NCBI GenBank assembly: GCA_006538405.1
Contig: BJKQ01000004.1
Location: 1,922,001-1,986,000 of the forward strand
Source of the DNA: Hansfordia pulvinata
Lineage: Eukaryota; Ascomycota; Sordariomycetes; Xylariales
DNA: 64,000 nt
Direction of reading: 5' to 3'
Below are positions 12,001 to 23,941 of this stretch, one piece after another. A program made the position numbers and the translations under genes. The stretch's first letter is position 1. Every line of letters begins with the position of its first letter. A model generated the notes under the pieces. It was not told where the DNA came from, did not search any database, and saw only the letters and a list, made by a program, of their open reading frames with translations.

Positions 12001-12115
12001 CCGGGGGTCTCAGGCTCGGAGGGGGCGGGCGACCAGAGGCTGTCGCGCAAGCCCTGCATGGTCAGGTGGGGGCTTCGTCGGCCGGCTGATCGGAGGGGGG
12101 GTCTTGAGCGCCCAT
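9074..12115 (-). CDS. MINDY-family (DUF544) Lys48-type deubiquitinase
   Basis: The long frame 11913-9499 holds a Pro-rich N-terminal half and then the MINDY catalytic domain. ILVQNANGPCPLVALVNAL carries the nucleophile Cys (residue 438 from the Met at 11913) and NDHFSTLYRNP carries the catalytic His (residue 642). A ubiquitin-binding MIU-like helix (DRDLALALQLQEEED) follows. The adjoining frame 9406-9074 continues the protein with a PPTY motif and ends CILM, a CAAX prenylation box like those reported for animal MINDY-1/2. One missing base, possibly in the run at 9549-9552, or a small intron joins the two. Upstream, adding one base at 11920-11923 and one at 12068-12072 extends the N-terminus to an ATG at 12115 with an excellent CACC context. 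Family enzymes trim Lys48-linked ubiquitin chains. The core is certain; the extended N-terminus is inferred. Confidence 0.9.
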
Positions 12116-13848
12116 GGTGGCGGTGGGAGATGGTCGTCGGGGTCGCGGCGGTCTGGAGACGACAATGGGATGAAGGGCGTGCTACGCCCGGCGGCGCCTG
12201 GGAAGGCGGTCTAGAGCAGCGAACTTGTCGCGCCAGCATAAGACAGACCCAGGCGGGAGATGGCAAAGCAGGTCAAGTGAGACCGAAGTCGCGGTCGCGG
12301 TGGCGGTTCGTTCCGTGGCGGGCGGCGGGTGGTGGGTACGTCGGATTGAAGTGGCTGTTACTCGCAGGCAGCAATGAGAATGGGGAGCAGAGAAGCAGGT
12401 TGGCTGAGAAGGGCTGATGAGTGGTGAATCGAGCGAGGGCTCTCCGGGAGAAGGTGAGGCAGCAGATGCAGGTTGAAGTTGGGCTGGATGGAGGGATTGT
12501 GGCGGATGAGATGGGCTGTATTCGTAGGTAAGGTAGGGCGAGGGGCCAGCGAGCTGGGGATGATTACGTAGTGGCGTGCAGGGTTGCCTCAGGTGGAGGT
12601 AGGTACCGTAGGTTAGGTACCAGGCATCTGAAATTGTCAACCCCAGGATGTACTTGTACTTACGTACAATGAAGAGGATAGAAGACGGCGGCCGACAACT
12701 GGAAGCAGGGTAGCTGGCGGTGGAGCTGTGCGCATTAAAGGACAGCCCAGAGACGCGGAAGATCCGTATCCCAGAGTTAGGCAGGTAAAATATACTCGAA
12801 ATACACGCGTGTGTCCATGGGCGACTGCGCTACATTGGCAGCCGGAGTCGCGGTGACTTCCATTATACGCGATGCCGGCGCGCGCAGCCGGAGGTTAGCA
12901 CCCGGGCCCAGCTGACGGGGCTCACACCTACGAGTACATGATGGACCCACGAAGAGTACGTTGTAGGTAAAGGTACGAGTAAGGTAGGACGCTGGAAGGT
13001 ACTGTTCTGCCCGTATTCCATTCAGACGGGAACTCGGGCATCAGGAGGAGGACCCCAACGCAAAACTACCAAGCCTCCACGATGAAATTGTCTAGGCGAC
13101 GACTATTTCACGCCGATGCTGCGAGTATCGGTACCGAGCACATAGACGCGCGTTGAGCATTCATGATACCGGACCTTGGGAGAGATGATGGAGTACAGCT
13201 ATGCGCACGCAAGGCTGCAGCTTGTGCTCATTGCCCGATATACATGTAGGACCTTGACAAGGGACATTGCCGCTGTATGTATTTGCCTGGCTTTTATCAA
13301 TTTGCAAGCATTGCATTGGCAGCTGCCCACTCGAGAGCCCCCAGGGACTTTCCAAGCTCCTGAAGAAGCTGCGCCGGTCGGATGGGCTCTGGCAGGCGAT
13401 TCCGACTTTTGTTTGTTTCAAGGCTTGCTCTGGGAATCCGCTCTTCTCTTCGGCAGCGCGAGGGTGGTACGGGTGGCTCGGTCCGTGCCAAGGGCGATCA
13501 AGTACGAGTACCACTTCGCATTCGTCTGAGCGCGGCAGACGTCATCGCCTCCAGTGCGTCTCCAGGAAATCCCGGCTTCGGCACTATTCCAAAGCTGAAG
13601 GATTGGATATCGGATATGAATATTCGCTGTCGGTGCGAACAACCAGATGCACCTCTGCGAGTACGAGTCGAGGTTTTGGGTGAGGCTGCGACCTCATTGG
13701 CAATGTGCAGGCGATGACCTTGCACCAGCCACACTTGGCACCGACCGCGGATATGTAGAGTGGCTGTGCTTCCGAGACCCCAGCACAGCCACGCCTCAGC
13801 CCGTCTCCCAGCTGCCAGCCCTGGCTCATCGCATCATCATCATCGTCA
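12116..13848. other. Intergenic, about 1.7 kb, no gene seen
   Basis: This lies between the start of MINDY and the 3' end of the UNC93-like gene. It contains GGTACC/TAGGTACC-type elements near 12600 and TACGAGTA copies near 12929, 12973 and 13502. The frames present (up to about 150 codons) have no recognisable protein features. The left part should contain the MINDY promoter. Confidence 0.6.
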
Positions 13849-15808
13849 TCATATGGCCTTCTCCCCACCCACCTCTGCATTGTCAGCGACCTGCTCTGCC
13901 GACACGAGCGAGCTGCCTTCTCTATTCCACTCCCTCTCCCTGACGTCCCACACCGGAAAGACTGCCGGTATGATACTCAGCGTCCAAAAGACCACGTTGA
14001 TCACGACGGTGTAGAGAAGAGAGAATTTGCTGTGAGCCATCGTCAGTCGAGCTGCCCCGGCCGCTCAGTCTGCCCAGAACTCACCTGCTGCTGAGCCCGA
14101 ACGATGCACACTGGCCCCAGGATTCCACCCCGCGCAGCAGGCCCGTCGATCTGCTCAGCTCCGACGTGCCGTCGCCGACGGTGCCCACCAGGAAGTAGAT
14201 GTAGTTCTGCACCACGTTGCCGGCCGTCTGCAGCATGATGTACATGCCAAAAGCTCGTCCGAACCCGGGGGACGACCAGTCCAGATGTCCGGGGCTTTCT
14301 TGTTCGAAGCCGTACTGCACAATCAACACCCAGATCCACAGGAGGGTGAAGACGGTCGTCGCAAACACGAACCCGCCGCGTATTCTGGTCTATGTTCTCG
14401 TGAGCAGGCGGCGCTGTCTGGTTCAGTGCTCCGTACTCACTCTCAGTGCAAGCCTCTGCGAGTCGAGGAAGATTCCGAACAAAACACCCGCGATGGTCCC
14501 TGTGACGGCCGATAAGAACGAAGCCAGGGCCCTTGCCCTGACTGAGAAGTAAAGCGTCAAGTATGTCGAGGCATAACCCTACGGCTGGTCAGCTCGTGCT
14601 CCTAAAGGGCCTTCGTGGATTCCGTGCGCACTCACCCAGTAGAACCAGCTGGAGAAGAATATGGGCAAAAGGAGGCCAATCTGGCGCGTCGTCACGGCGG
14701 CCCAGAGTTGGCGGAACTGCGTCTTGGCCGAAGTGCGGTCGTCCACCTTGATAGCGGAACCGTCGGAGCGCCTCGCCTTCTCGGGGCTTGAGAGCAAGAA
14801 GGAGATCGGCGCAGCCAGCGCCTGCAGCGCAATAAAGACAATGATGGTCACGTAAGATATCTTGCCGCCGGTAGACTGGTCCGCGTTCAGGCCCAGGTTG
14901 ATAGCCCCTCCAATGAGCTATTGGGCAAGCAGCAACCTCCATGTCAGCCGACCGGGCCCTGGACATGGAACCCAGGGAATCACTTACCTGGCCGCTATTC
15001 TTGAAGCCTAGCCAGAGTGCGAGATATCTTCCTCTCTTGGCGTGCTCTGGGTAGGAGAGAATGACTGTTCCCTCCGCCGCCCAGTACAGCCCGGCACTGA
15101 TCCCGCACACGGCCGCCGCGAAGATGACGAACCACCTTGGCCCAGAATCAGTACTCTATCAGGCATGCTTCCGAATGGACTCTTACTGGGTGCCGTAGCG
15201 GTTGTTCTGGTAGATCGCCGCGCTGTAGACGGACCAGCCCGTGGACCCGAGGACCAACGTTCTCTTGACGCCTATCCTGTTGACGAAGACTGGTGACAAA
15301 ATGCAGAACAGGCCCATCAGGCCAAAGACCAGAGAATTGCCCGCGTTGACCTAGTTACCGGCAGCCGGTTAACCTGAGAGCACAGCCGCTGGGATCGTGA
15401 GAGGTTCATGGCCTACCAGGTACGGCTCGAGAGCGCCACCAGCGCCAAGGGAGTTGTTTGCATTCTGGAACTCGTCAGCGACCAAGTGGTGGGCAGAAAA
15501 GGCACGCCGATTCAACTTTCTCAGCTGGAAAAAGGCGTGGTGCATCCGGCGCGTTGCAGAGGAGAAGAACATACCCAGAGACCTGGGCCGAGCAGGGCGA
15601 TGATGCCGCAGATGATCATCTGGGCTAGGACACTCCTGTAGAAGCCCATTGTGACGGCGATCGTGGGCAAAGTTGAGGGCGTTGATTTTTGCAGGAGCTC
15701 AGCCTCCTGGCGATTCTCCGCGTCGTGAGAGACCGCGAGAGACAATGGTCCTCCCGGTGAGACAGAAGGGCCTCCAGCTCTCCGCACTGCGTGTTGGAGG
15801 CATGGCAT
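13849..15808 (-). CDS. UNC93-like (DUF895) major-facilitator membrane protein
   Basis: Eight exons fit with agreeing phases: (15808/15649)-15575, 15464-15417, 15350-15187, 15135-14988, 14917-14636, 14578-14441, 14389-14085 and 14029-13849. The protein shows GFYRSVLAQM, NSLGAGGALEPYL, YWAAEGTVILSYPE and RGRYLALWLGFKNSGQ, as in fungal UNC93/DUF895 proteins. These are 11-12 helix carriers of unknown substrate in fungi. Two starts are possible. The ATG at 15649 gives 446 residues. The in-frame ATG at 15808 adds 53 residues ending in LPTIAVT, resembling the cytoplasmic N-terminus of relatives, and is preferred. No frame break is needed. It is divergent from the steroid-reductase-like gene with about 950 bases between. 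Confidence 0.88.
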
Positions 15809-16758
15809 TGTAACATGTCGGCCACGATTGCGCCATCGGTCGAATCTCGGCCGCACCCGCGATTGCGAAAGCTGCATCTCGAGCTGCTTGGGATGTGTCC
15901 CCTTTTTGGCTTGTAGATTACGCTTGAAGTGGAATTCAAGGAGGAAGCAGCCATGGCCATCAGCAGGTATGGGGTTTTTATCCAAATGCCCGACTCGGCA
16001 CTTGCATGTGCAAGCTTCCGGGCACATTGCACCTGAGCAAGCGCCATTCCAGTTCGTGCCCAAACCCGGGGTTCAAGATCATACCTCCGAGTGTTTTTAT
16101 TCTGAGACTTGACGACAACTGGCCCGAATAAGCAGGTTCTTGAGAAAGACTGGTGGGCGTCAGATATATCCTCGTCAGTCTCTTAGGTCCCCCGCTCATC
16201 TCATTCCCACATTAGCATCCAACAGGTGCTACGAGTACCTACGGATTCGATACCTACAAGGTTCACCTACCTGGTACCTAGCCATTAGGGTTCTACTACG
16301 CCCTAGAATAACGGCTTATTAGGGCCAATTATTAGCAGCTACCTAACATACCTGCTATGACGTCCAGTGTGAATGCCAAAGCTCCCAGCACTGACGAGAA
16401 TGGAAGGCGGGTGCCGGGGACGAAGAAGCTAATGACCAGACAGGCAGCCACGACTGCCAGCTCATTTGACGCGTCGCCCACTTCAGTCCCACTCCAGCAT
16501 TAGCCAGGCTGTCTATGACCTCTCCTTTTATCAGACACTCGGTCATGGTCACGCAATCCGACCATTCCCGGCTTCTGTGCTGTACTGCTGACGCCTCAAC
16601 AACCCGTTGCACCGTCAATTGCACGCGAACGCAAATCGTCGCCCACGTTTCTCCCATTAAAGCACCCCGACGCGCATCGTCCACGGCTCCGACGCGCCCC
16701 CTCAGCCCCAACACGCCGCCTCGACCCTGATACGCCAGCTTCGGCGCGCTCAGCAGCC
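15809..16758. other. Divergent promoter region, no gene seen
   Basis: About 950 bases lie between the UNC93-like gene (-) and the steroid-reductase-like gene (+), so both promoters should be here. A cluster of TACCTA/GGTACCTA elements and one TACGAGTA lies at about 16229-16280. No convincing frame was seen. Confidence 0.5.
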
Positions 16759-17698
16759 ATGGCCATCGTCCAGGATTGGCTGCCTGCCAGCCGCGAAAAC
16801 TACGAGACCATCGTCTTCTGGTGGCAATTCTGGCCCCTGGTGCGCGCCCGGCCCTCTTCCCCTCGCTGAGACGCAACGAACGAATGACTGACGCCATAGC
16901 GCCCTCGTAGTTCGCCTCGGCCCAGCTGTTCACATCATGGTACGGCATGGGCAAGACGTCGGTCCAGAGCCGCCTCAACATCCCCGGCCGCATCGCTTGG
17001 TTCACCATGGAGGCTCCGGGCTTCACCACGCTGCTCTACATCATGCGCACGTTGCCCGCCCAGCACGGCATCACCGACCTGCCCTGGCAGAACAAAGTCC
17101 TGGCAGGTCTCTTCGTCATGCACTATGTGTACCGCGCCGTGCTCTTCCCCGTCCTCCAGCCTTCCATGTCCCCCATCCATTTCCTCGTCTGGTCCGGCGC
17201 CGTCTCCTTCCAGCTGATCAACGCCACCTGCATCGGCAGCTGGCTGGCTGCCTACGGCCCGACCACGCAGGCGGAGTGGGAAGCACAGAGCTCCTTGCCC
17301 CTGTTCGCCCTGGGGCTTGTCGTCTTCTACGTCGGCTTGGTCGGCAACTACTTTTCCGACGAGGAGCTGCGCGAGATCCGCCGCTCCGAACAGCGCCGCC
17401 AGGAGCGTGTCAGAGCCAAGGCTGGAGGCGGCGACACCGCCGTCGTCGAGAAGCACTACGAGATCCCCAACCAGGGCCTCTTCTACTACATGCTCTACCC
17501 CCACTACTTCATGGAGTGGGTTGAGTGGTCTGGTTTCTGGCTGGCCGCTGGCCTGCATTGCACGCCCGCCCGCTGCTTCCTGCTCAACGAGATCACCTCC
17601 ATGCTGCCACGCGCCGCTGCTGGTCGCAAGTGGTACGAGGAGAAGTTTGGCCCAGAGAAGATTCGTCGCAAGTGGGTCATCATCCCGGCGTCTACTAG
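16759..17698 (+). CDS. 3-oxo-5-alpha-steroid 4-dehydrogenase (steroid 5-alpha-reductase) family protein
   Basis: Exon 1 is 16759-16839, starting MAIVQDWLPASRENYE. An intron at 16840-16910 follows, then exon 2 with SWYGMGKTSVQSRLNIPGR, WFTMEAPGF, FVMHYVYRAVLFP, LFYYMLYPHYFMEWVEW and ARCFLLNEI. The C-terminal KWYEEKFG and RKWVIIP are the family's signature end. Members are NADPH-dependent double-bond reductases in the ER membrane, acting on 3-oxo-delta4 steroids or similar lipids; the substrate here is unknown. As written, the frame runs on to 17969 with a tail of no family resemblance. One extra C in the run at 17684-17686 gives an end PGVY and a stop at 17696-17698, matching the family's IPG-plus-short-tail ending, so I use that end. 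Length would be about 289 residues, normal for the family. Confidence 0.86.
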
Positions 17699-20600
17699 TA
17701 ACGTCGGACGAGATCACTGTTGTCTCGTGGGGAAGGTTCTTGGGAAGCTTTTCAGGTTGGGATGTGTAAAGTATTGGATCCTTGCACAACATGACAGTGG
17801 AAGCGCCCCGGTGCATCACGGCCGCTTGGCTGTGCGGCCACATATATTCTGCAAGGACGCACGATCTATCAGCCAGTGCCTGTGCGGGCCTGACAATGAC
17901 AAGCTAGTTACCCCTCCGCGTATAGAAGAGAGCCGAGTAAAGGTCCGAAGCCAGTCTGGCGATCAGTGATTTGCAGGGCAAACACATCATGTTACATCGC
18001 CGCTGGCGCGCATGTGCTGCGTGACCTTTAGTTACTCGCCGTAGCTGATACGCCGGCCTCGGTCACCTTTCAGCCACTCTGACTGCTCGAATTTGCGTCA
18101 CGCTTGCTGCTAGGCCTGGATTGCTCTGTGTCACAGGTTGGTCGTAGTCATCAATATCGCCGCAGGCACATACATTCCATGGAGCGCCATCTGCACCCGT
18201 GCCGAGTGACGGGGCATATGGCCGTCTCCTGAGGGGGGGCGGGGGGGCCTCCGAGGAGGCTCCGCAGTTCTCAAATCAGATCGTCGCACGTCTTGCGTCC
18301 TGTATCTCCAGAGGCGGAGGCGGAGGCTCTGCGGCAGCGTACCAGGGTGCCATGCATGAGAATCGCGGGGTGGTCTAACTAGCACAGTCACACAAAGCGC
18401 GGAGCGCGTCTCTGCGTCCCAACCCGGCAGGCTTTCCGCTCCCCGTGGGCTCGCAGGGCGCAAGAAACCCCCGAAGACCGGAGGCAGTGCGACGGCTCCG
18501 CGCTGCGCATTGACGGGCTTGGGAATGCATGCACAGGCTGTCGTCACATGGCGATCCACGCCGCCGTGAGGCCCGGCCCGGGCTTCGCAGGGTCCGGTCG
18601 CGAGCCACTGGTCCCCCCCAGTGCGTAGCACGAAGCCGAACGCAAGTCGCCCGCCTCCGAGCATATACTGAAGCCGGGAGGCGGGGCGGAAGTTGGGAAC
18701 GGGTTGCCTGTATTTGCTTGCTTGCAGGAGGCTGCAGTTTTGGTTGGCGGTGAAGCAGCTTGGCAACATAGCGTCTCTGGCTTGACTTCACGTTCAGTGC
18801 AAGAAATCTAACGTGCTCCCGCGATATACCCGTGTTAGGTGTCCGTCTATCAATTATCCGCCGGGTCTATCCCTGTTGAGCCTTACGGGGCTGCACCTTC
18901 TCATCCAACGCCGCTGGGACGAGCAAAATGTTTCCAAGTAACAAATAGCGTTCTAGAGTTCACACCAAGATTCGCATGCCGGTCCAAGCCTCGGTCGTCG
19001 GGCTCAGAGGCTTCATCTCGCTCGACATTGGGGACTTCCTTTTTGCCAGTCGACTCTACGACGGTGGTGGCTTTGGCGTCCGGCATCGGAGGTGGATGAT
19101 CATGTTTCATGGGACCTTACATGGTACAGGGCCTGGCGCCAGAATCGTGTAAGGAAGAAGCTGTTGTTGCCCCTTATGCTGGTGGCTGCGTAAAGTAATG
19201 CTCTACTTAGTGTTCTAATGCCGCGATGCCTTCGCCCGGCCATGGTGATTGTGACTCGGGAGGTGGCATGGCTTGCCTGAAAGGGGGAGAGGGGGCAACT
19301 TTGAACCAATTTGATATTTGCTTTCCAGGCTTCAAGCCTTTGCGGAGCAGCATGCCGACAAGAAGGTCGGGGGCATCGGGTGAGCGAACTGCTATTTCGA
19401 CTGCCTTCTCCTCAAGAAATGGTCTGCCCTCTGACTGGAGAGAAGCGGCCGCTGCTAGCCGAGATATGCCTTGTTGACCCGAGCGACACGACTGTCGGTA
19501 AATTTGCAGCGTGGGGGTCTGGACCTGGTCGACCATGATGATACGGAGGATTTGTTGATAGCGGTGGATTACTGCGGAGTGGCTGGGGAGAGTAGCGGGA
19601 GAGCGATAGCAAGGGTTTTATTAGCTTGTGGCTGGGATACTGTTGGCTCTCCACGCTCTCGTACGGAGGAGCGCTTTGACGGCGAGATGTGCTGAGGGCG
19701 GGCGCGGCCCCGTGGACTTGGGGGCTGTCCAGAAGTCGAGATGGATGCTGCCGCGAGCAGGATGATTTGCCAACGACACGTATTTGTCATTCGGGTGGCC
19801 ACGTATACAGATCAGGGTATTTGACACAACGGCCACTGCCGACGTCGGAAGGCGAAGCGAAGAGGCGAACCATCATGGTCGATGGATTGGGCAGCGAGTA
19901 TCCAATGCGTAGGAACGGGCGGGCGGCAGTGTCGACAAGGCGCCGTGGAAGATGGCAGACTCGTGCGAGGCCTGAAAAGATGGCCTGCTGGACTCTCGCA
20001 GGTTATGGGGTGGGGCTGGGCGGCGCTTTCCCACAAGCAAGATTGCAGTCGGCTCTTTCCATCTTGCGTCATGAGATGGCCACAGTCGACCGCGTGCGAG
20101 TCATGGCGACAGACGAGTACTTTCTTCAAGCGGTACCTGCCCTCGAGAAACTCACGGTTCACAGCGATGCTGCAAGTGTAGGTGATGGGTGAGTAATGGC
20201 AGGTACCTGCGGCGCGGCGTCGCTCAGTACCACGAGTACAGCCCAGTACCTTATTGTGTACGCAAGATAGTCTGCCTGCGTGTTCCATTCCATGGTTGCC
20301 AACTCCAAAAAGTTCGCCCGCCAGTTGCCCAGACGGGCCTCTCATGCTCATCGCCACCATCCCACAACGCACGCCGACATGCTCGAGCGCCGCCGAGCCA
20401 GCTTTCACGCCGATGGGCAGATGTGCTCTGGTGCCCAGCGGGCCTGTTGAAGGACGATGCGAGCGCCACTCATCTGTACCATATCACAAACACAACCACG
20501 GCCAGCGCTCTATCGCCTTGTTCCCGGCATATACCCGCTCCCCTCTGTCTCTCTCTTCAGCAGGACTCGCGAGCTCGGACCAGTCCCGGCCAGCCACGCC

Positions 20601-21694
20601 CGTCGTCCACCAATGCGATGCCACCTGCGTCTTGGTGGCTGGCAACCTACTGGACTCGCGCGCCGCCGCATCCTTGCCCGTGCATCAGGCTAGCTCGCCC
20701 ACTATAACATGACCGGCTGCCGAACGCCGCCGTGCCCGTCACGCCGTCTCCCGCAAGCCTCTCCCGAACCTGTGGCTCCCGATCTGCAAGCCGTCCTGAA
20801 TCTCCGCTCTACAAAGTACTCGGAAGAAGAAGAGACGCGGAGGGTGGCACGAGTGGCACCGTGGAGTGCGTGGGCACGGGGCCCTTGCGTGCCCGGGTCA
20901 ATCATGACGACTGGGCCGGCCTCCAGATACCCACCATGCAGTCTAACAATCTACGAACACGGATACTCTGCGGACTAATAAGTTAGCCTCTGTGGGAGGT
21001 AGGTAATGTGGTAAGGTAGCCATTCCTCCGAACCATCTGCCGCGCGCTGCTGTCTGGTGTCTTGCTGCACCGAAGGCGATGAGGAGCGGTCCGTCGCCTG
21101 CAGTCCTCACTGCACGCCCTTGTCTAGCTTCGTCTGCCATGATGCAGCTTCTTCGTCAGGTGCTCGCCGAATAATAATATCATCATCCACGCATTCTGGG
21201 CCGCAGCGCGCTTTCACGGGTACTCGCACGCCTGCGTCCCCCCCCACCACCGGTTAACCTTGTCGCCCCCAGCAGAAAAGCCTTGGTGGAACCGGACTGG
21301 TTGACGAGGAACATGATCCTGTCGTTCTCCATCAATACTCGCACGCCGACAACGCCAAAGCCGTGTCTGGCTGCGGTGGCTGCACTCCCAGATGCTTGAC
21401 TGGGCGCCAGCTCCACGTGCCGGCTCCGGTCATTTCAGCTTTCGGTGGAGTCCCTATGTCAACGGCTTCGTCGTGCGGCTTCGGCCCTCGTCCTGTTCGG
21501 CCTGTTCACGACCGCCGCCTGTCTCCACTCATTTCCTGGCCTACTCGCGACTTGACGCCGATGCGGTCCGGTATGCCGCCGCTATCTTTTTTTCCCTCCT
21601 CTCTCCTTTTCTCGCTCTTCATATAAGCCTGGTTCTCAGACCCTGTCGTGGCCGTCATCCCCAGAGTCGCATCCGGGCTTGACCTCCACCAACC
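17699..21694. other. Intergenic, about 4 kb, no gene seen
   Basis: Frames of up to about 212 codons occur on both strands but none has domain-like or conserved-looking segments. The stretch has a G-rich patch at about 18234-18252. The right end contains the presumptive promoter of the MFS transporter, with a pyrimidine-rich tract at about 21580-21620. Confidence 0.6.
21622..21629 (+). promoter_or_regulatory. Possible TATA-like element of the MFS transporter
   Basis: CATATAAG lies about 70 bases before the start codon of the transporter, after a long CT-rich tract. This arrangement is common in strongly expressed fungal promoters. It is based on position and sequence only. Confidence 0.3.
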
Positions 21695-23941
21695 ATGTCG
21701 GACAGCGACGACCTTGAGACCGGCCCAGTCGCCTCACCGCCCGGTAGGTACATTGTCTTTCTCCCCCTCCACTGACTCGCAAGCTTACGCACTTCTCGAC
21801 AGTACCTGGCGGCGAGGCCAATGGCTTTTACGATCTGGTCAATAGCATCAGCAATCGTGATGCCGCTTCGGCTTACAGGGCTCGTGCTTCGGACAATGGG
21901 ACAGACGAGGATGACGTCGCCGGCGAGAGCAACTCTCTTGCTCTTGCGCGAACCAAGACAGTGTCGGTATGTCTCGCAAAAGTACACCGGGTTGTAGACT
22001 CGAACTTGATACCGATTCTTCAATTCCCAGGAGGTCACCTTTTTGGGGATGCTGGAAAAGCTGACCCGCATCACAGTGGCAACCTGCCGACAGCGAGAAC
22101 CCGCACAACTTCTCATATGTAGGGAGCTCACACCTCTTCCGTGACATTGCAGACCCAACGTGAAAGCGCTAATGCCTTGCAGGGAAGAAAATGGATCATC
22201 CTGTTGACCTGCATGTTCTGTATTGTTAACTCTACCATGGGATCTTCGCTGCCGTCAATGGCCATTCCCTTCATCACTGCCGAATGGGGCGTCACATCAG
22301 AAGAGCAGCAGGTTCTTCCCATATCCACTTATCTCATAGGTTACGTACTTGGCCCGATATTTTGTAGGTTTCCCCCATGAAACCCGTATTACTCATTCCA
22401 GCGTACAACGTTGCGAGCGCGCCAGGCTTTCTAGGGCCGGCTGGAGCGCACCGCTCGTTATGCGAGGCACGCTGGATGGGTACTATCCGGTTCAAGCTCC
22501 GGGGCTGACAACTCTCAGGGGGGCCTTTGAGTGAACATCTGGGACGTCGATGGTTGACCATTTTCACGTTCTTCATGTTCATGGTGTGGACGATGGCTTG
22601 CGGTCTTGCGCCGAACTGGCCCGCCTTTCTCGTCTTTCGGTTTTTGACCGGTGCTTTCGCCAGTGCACCCATTGCAATCGTAACAGGCATCTTTGCCGAC
22701 GTTTACGCCGACCCGGTTTCTCGTGGTCGCGCGATGGCTTGGTTCATGGCAGTATGTCGGCCTTCCCCGAGCCCCGAACTTGGGGCTCTTCGTCTTTGCA
22801 GATTGCTTACAGTTTGATACAGACAACAGTCTCCGGTCCTCTTTTTGCCCCGATTGTGTCTGGGTTTTGCGCTACTTCCATAGGATGGAGATGGAGTTTC
22901 TGGGTCGCTCTCATATACGCCGGTGTCACCTTTATCCCGGTCATTCTCCTCCCTGAGACGTACGCACCGATACTTCTCACCCGCCGGGCGGCAAAGATTC
23001 GCAAGAACGATCCCAGCACGGAAGTGTATGCTGCGTTTGAACTTGAGAGAAAAGATTTGAAGCAGCTGGCAACAGTGGTATTGACCCGTCCTATTCGCAT
23101 GGTGCTCACCGAGCCCATTGTGACGGCTACCTGCCTCTACCTTGCTCTTGTTTACGCCATTTTCTACAGTAAGTTCGGCTTGGCTCTCGGACTGCGTCCA
23201 GGTCCCAGGTCCCCGCCCCCCCCCCCCCTTTGCGTTGGCAGTCGAGACTAACAAAATGTTCCAGTGTCCTTCCAGGCGTTTCCGATCATATTCCAGGACG
23301 TGTATTCTCTGTCACCTGGCGTTACCGGTCTGTGCTATCTGCCAATCGGCGCCGGGGCTCTCTTGGCTCTGCCTGTCTTCTTTGGATACGATCATTATCT
23401 GGCCAAGGCCCGAGCTCGCGACGCACCCTGGACCCACAAAGAGGAGTCTCGCCGACTTCCACTTGCTACTGTTGGCGGCCCAAGTTTCGTAGTATCTCTC
23501 TTCTGGCTGGGCTGGACTGCGCGTCCAGAGATACCCTTCGTTGTCCCCATGCTGGCCGGAATCCCCTTTGGATTCGGTTTCATGATGATCTTCATGGCGA
23601 TGCTCAACTACATCACGGACGCCTACGAGATATTTGCGGCAAGTGCAAACGCCGCCTCCAGCTCGACCCGGTCGACGTTCGCAGTCGTCCTTCCGCTCGC
23701 GACGACGCCCATGTTCCAGAGCCTTGGCATAGGCGGGGCTTGCAGCTTGCTGGGTGGCTTGAGTGCCTTGATGTCCATCATCCCATTCCTTTTCATCTGG
23801 AAGGGCGAACAGTTGCGTGCCGCCTCGAAGTTCTGTCTTGCGCTGCGGGAAAGGAGGCTGGAGATGGAGAGGAAAGCGGAGGAGCAGAGTCGACGGCGCG
23901 CCGCCAGGGCAGCACGAGAAAAGAAGGCCGCGGAAGGTTAG
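21695..23941 (+). CDS. MFS transporter, drug:proton antiporter (DHA1-like) type
   Basis: Seven exons fit in phase: 21695-21743, 21803-21966, 22077-22118, 22183-22363, 22519-22751, 22823-23168 and 23265-23941, giving 563 residues. A hydrophilic acidic N-terminus leads to ADSENPHNFSYGRKW, the usual lead-in to helix 1 of fungal DHA1 carriers. The loop GPLSEHLGRRW between helices 2 and 3 is the MFS signature, followed by GAFASAPIAIVTGIFAD and WRWSFWVALIYAG. A basic, charged cytoplasmic C-terminus ends the protein. It probably exports small hydrophobic compounds or polyamines at the plasma membrane by proton antiport; the substrate cannot be read from sequence. No frame break is present. There is no biosynthetic cluster beside it. 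Confidence 0.92.

Noticed and set aside
16937..17843. Overlapping frames on both strands across the steroid-reductase-like gene
   Set aside because: Shadows; only the frame starting SWYGMGKTSV has family motifs.
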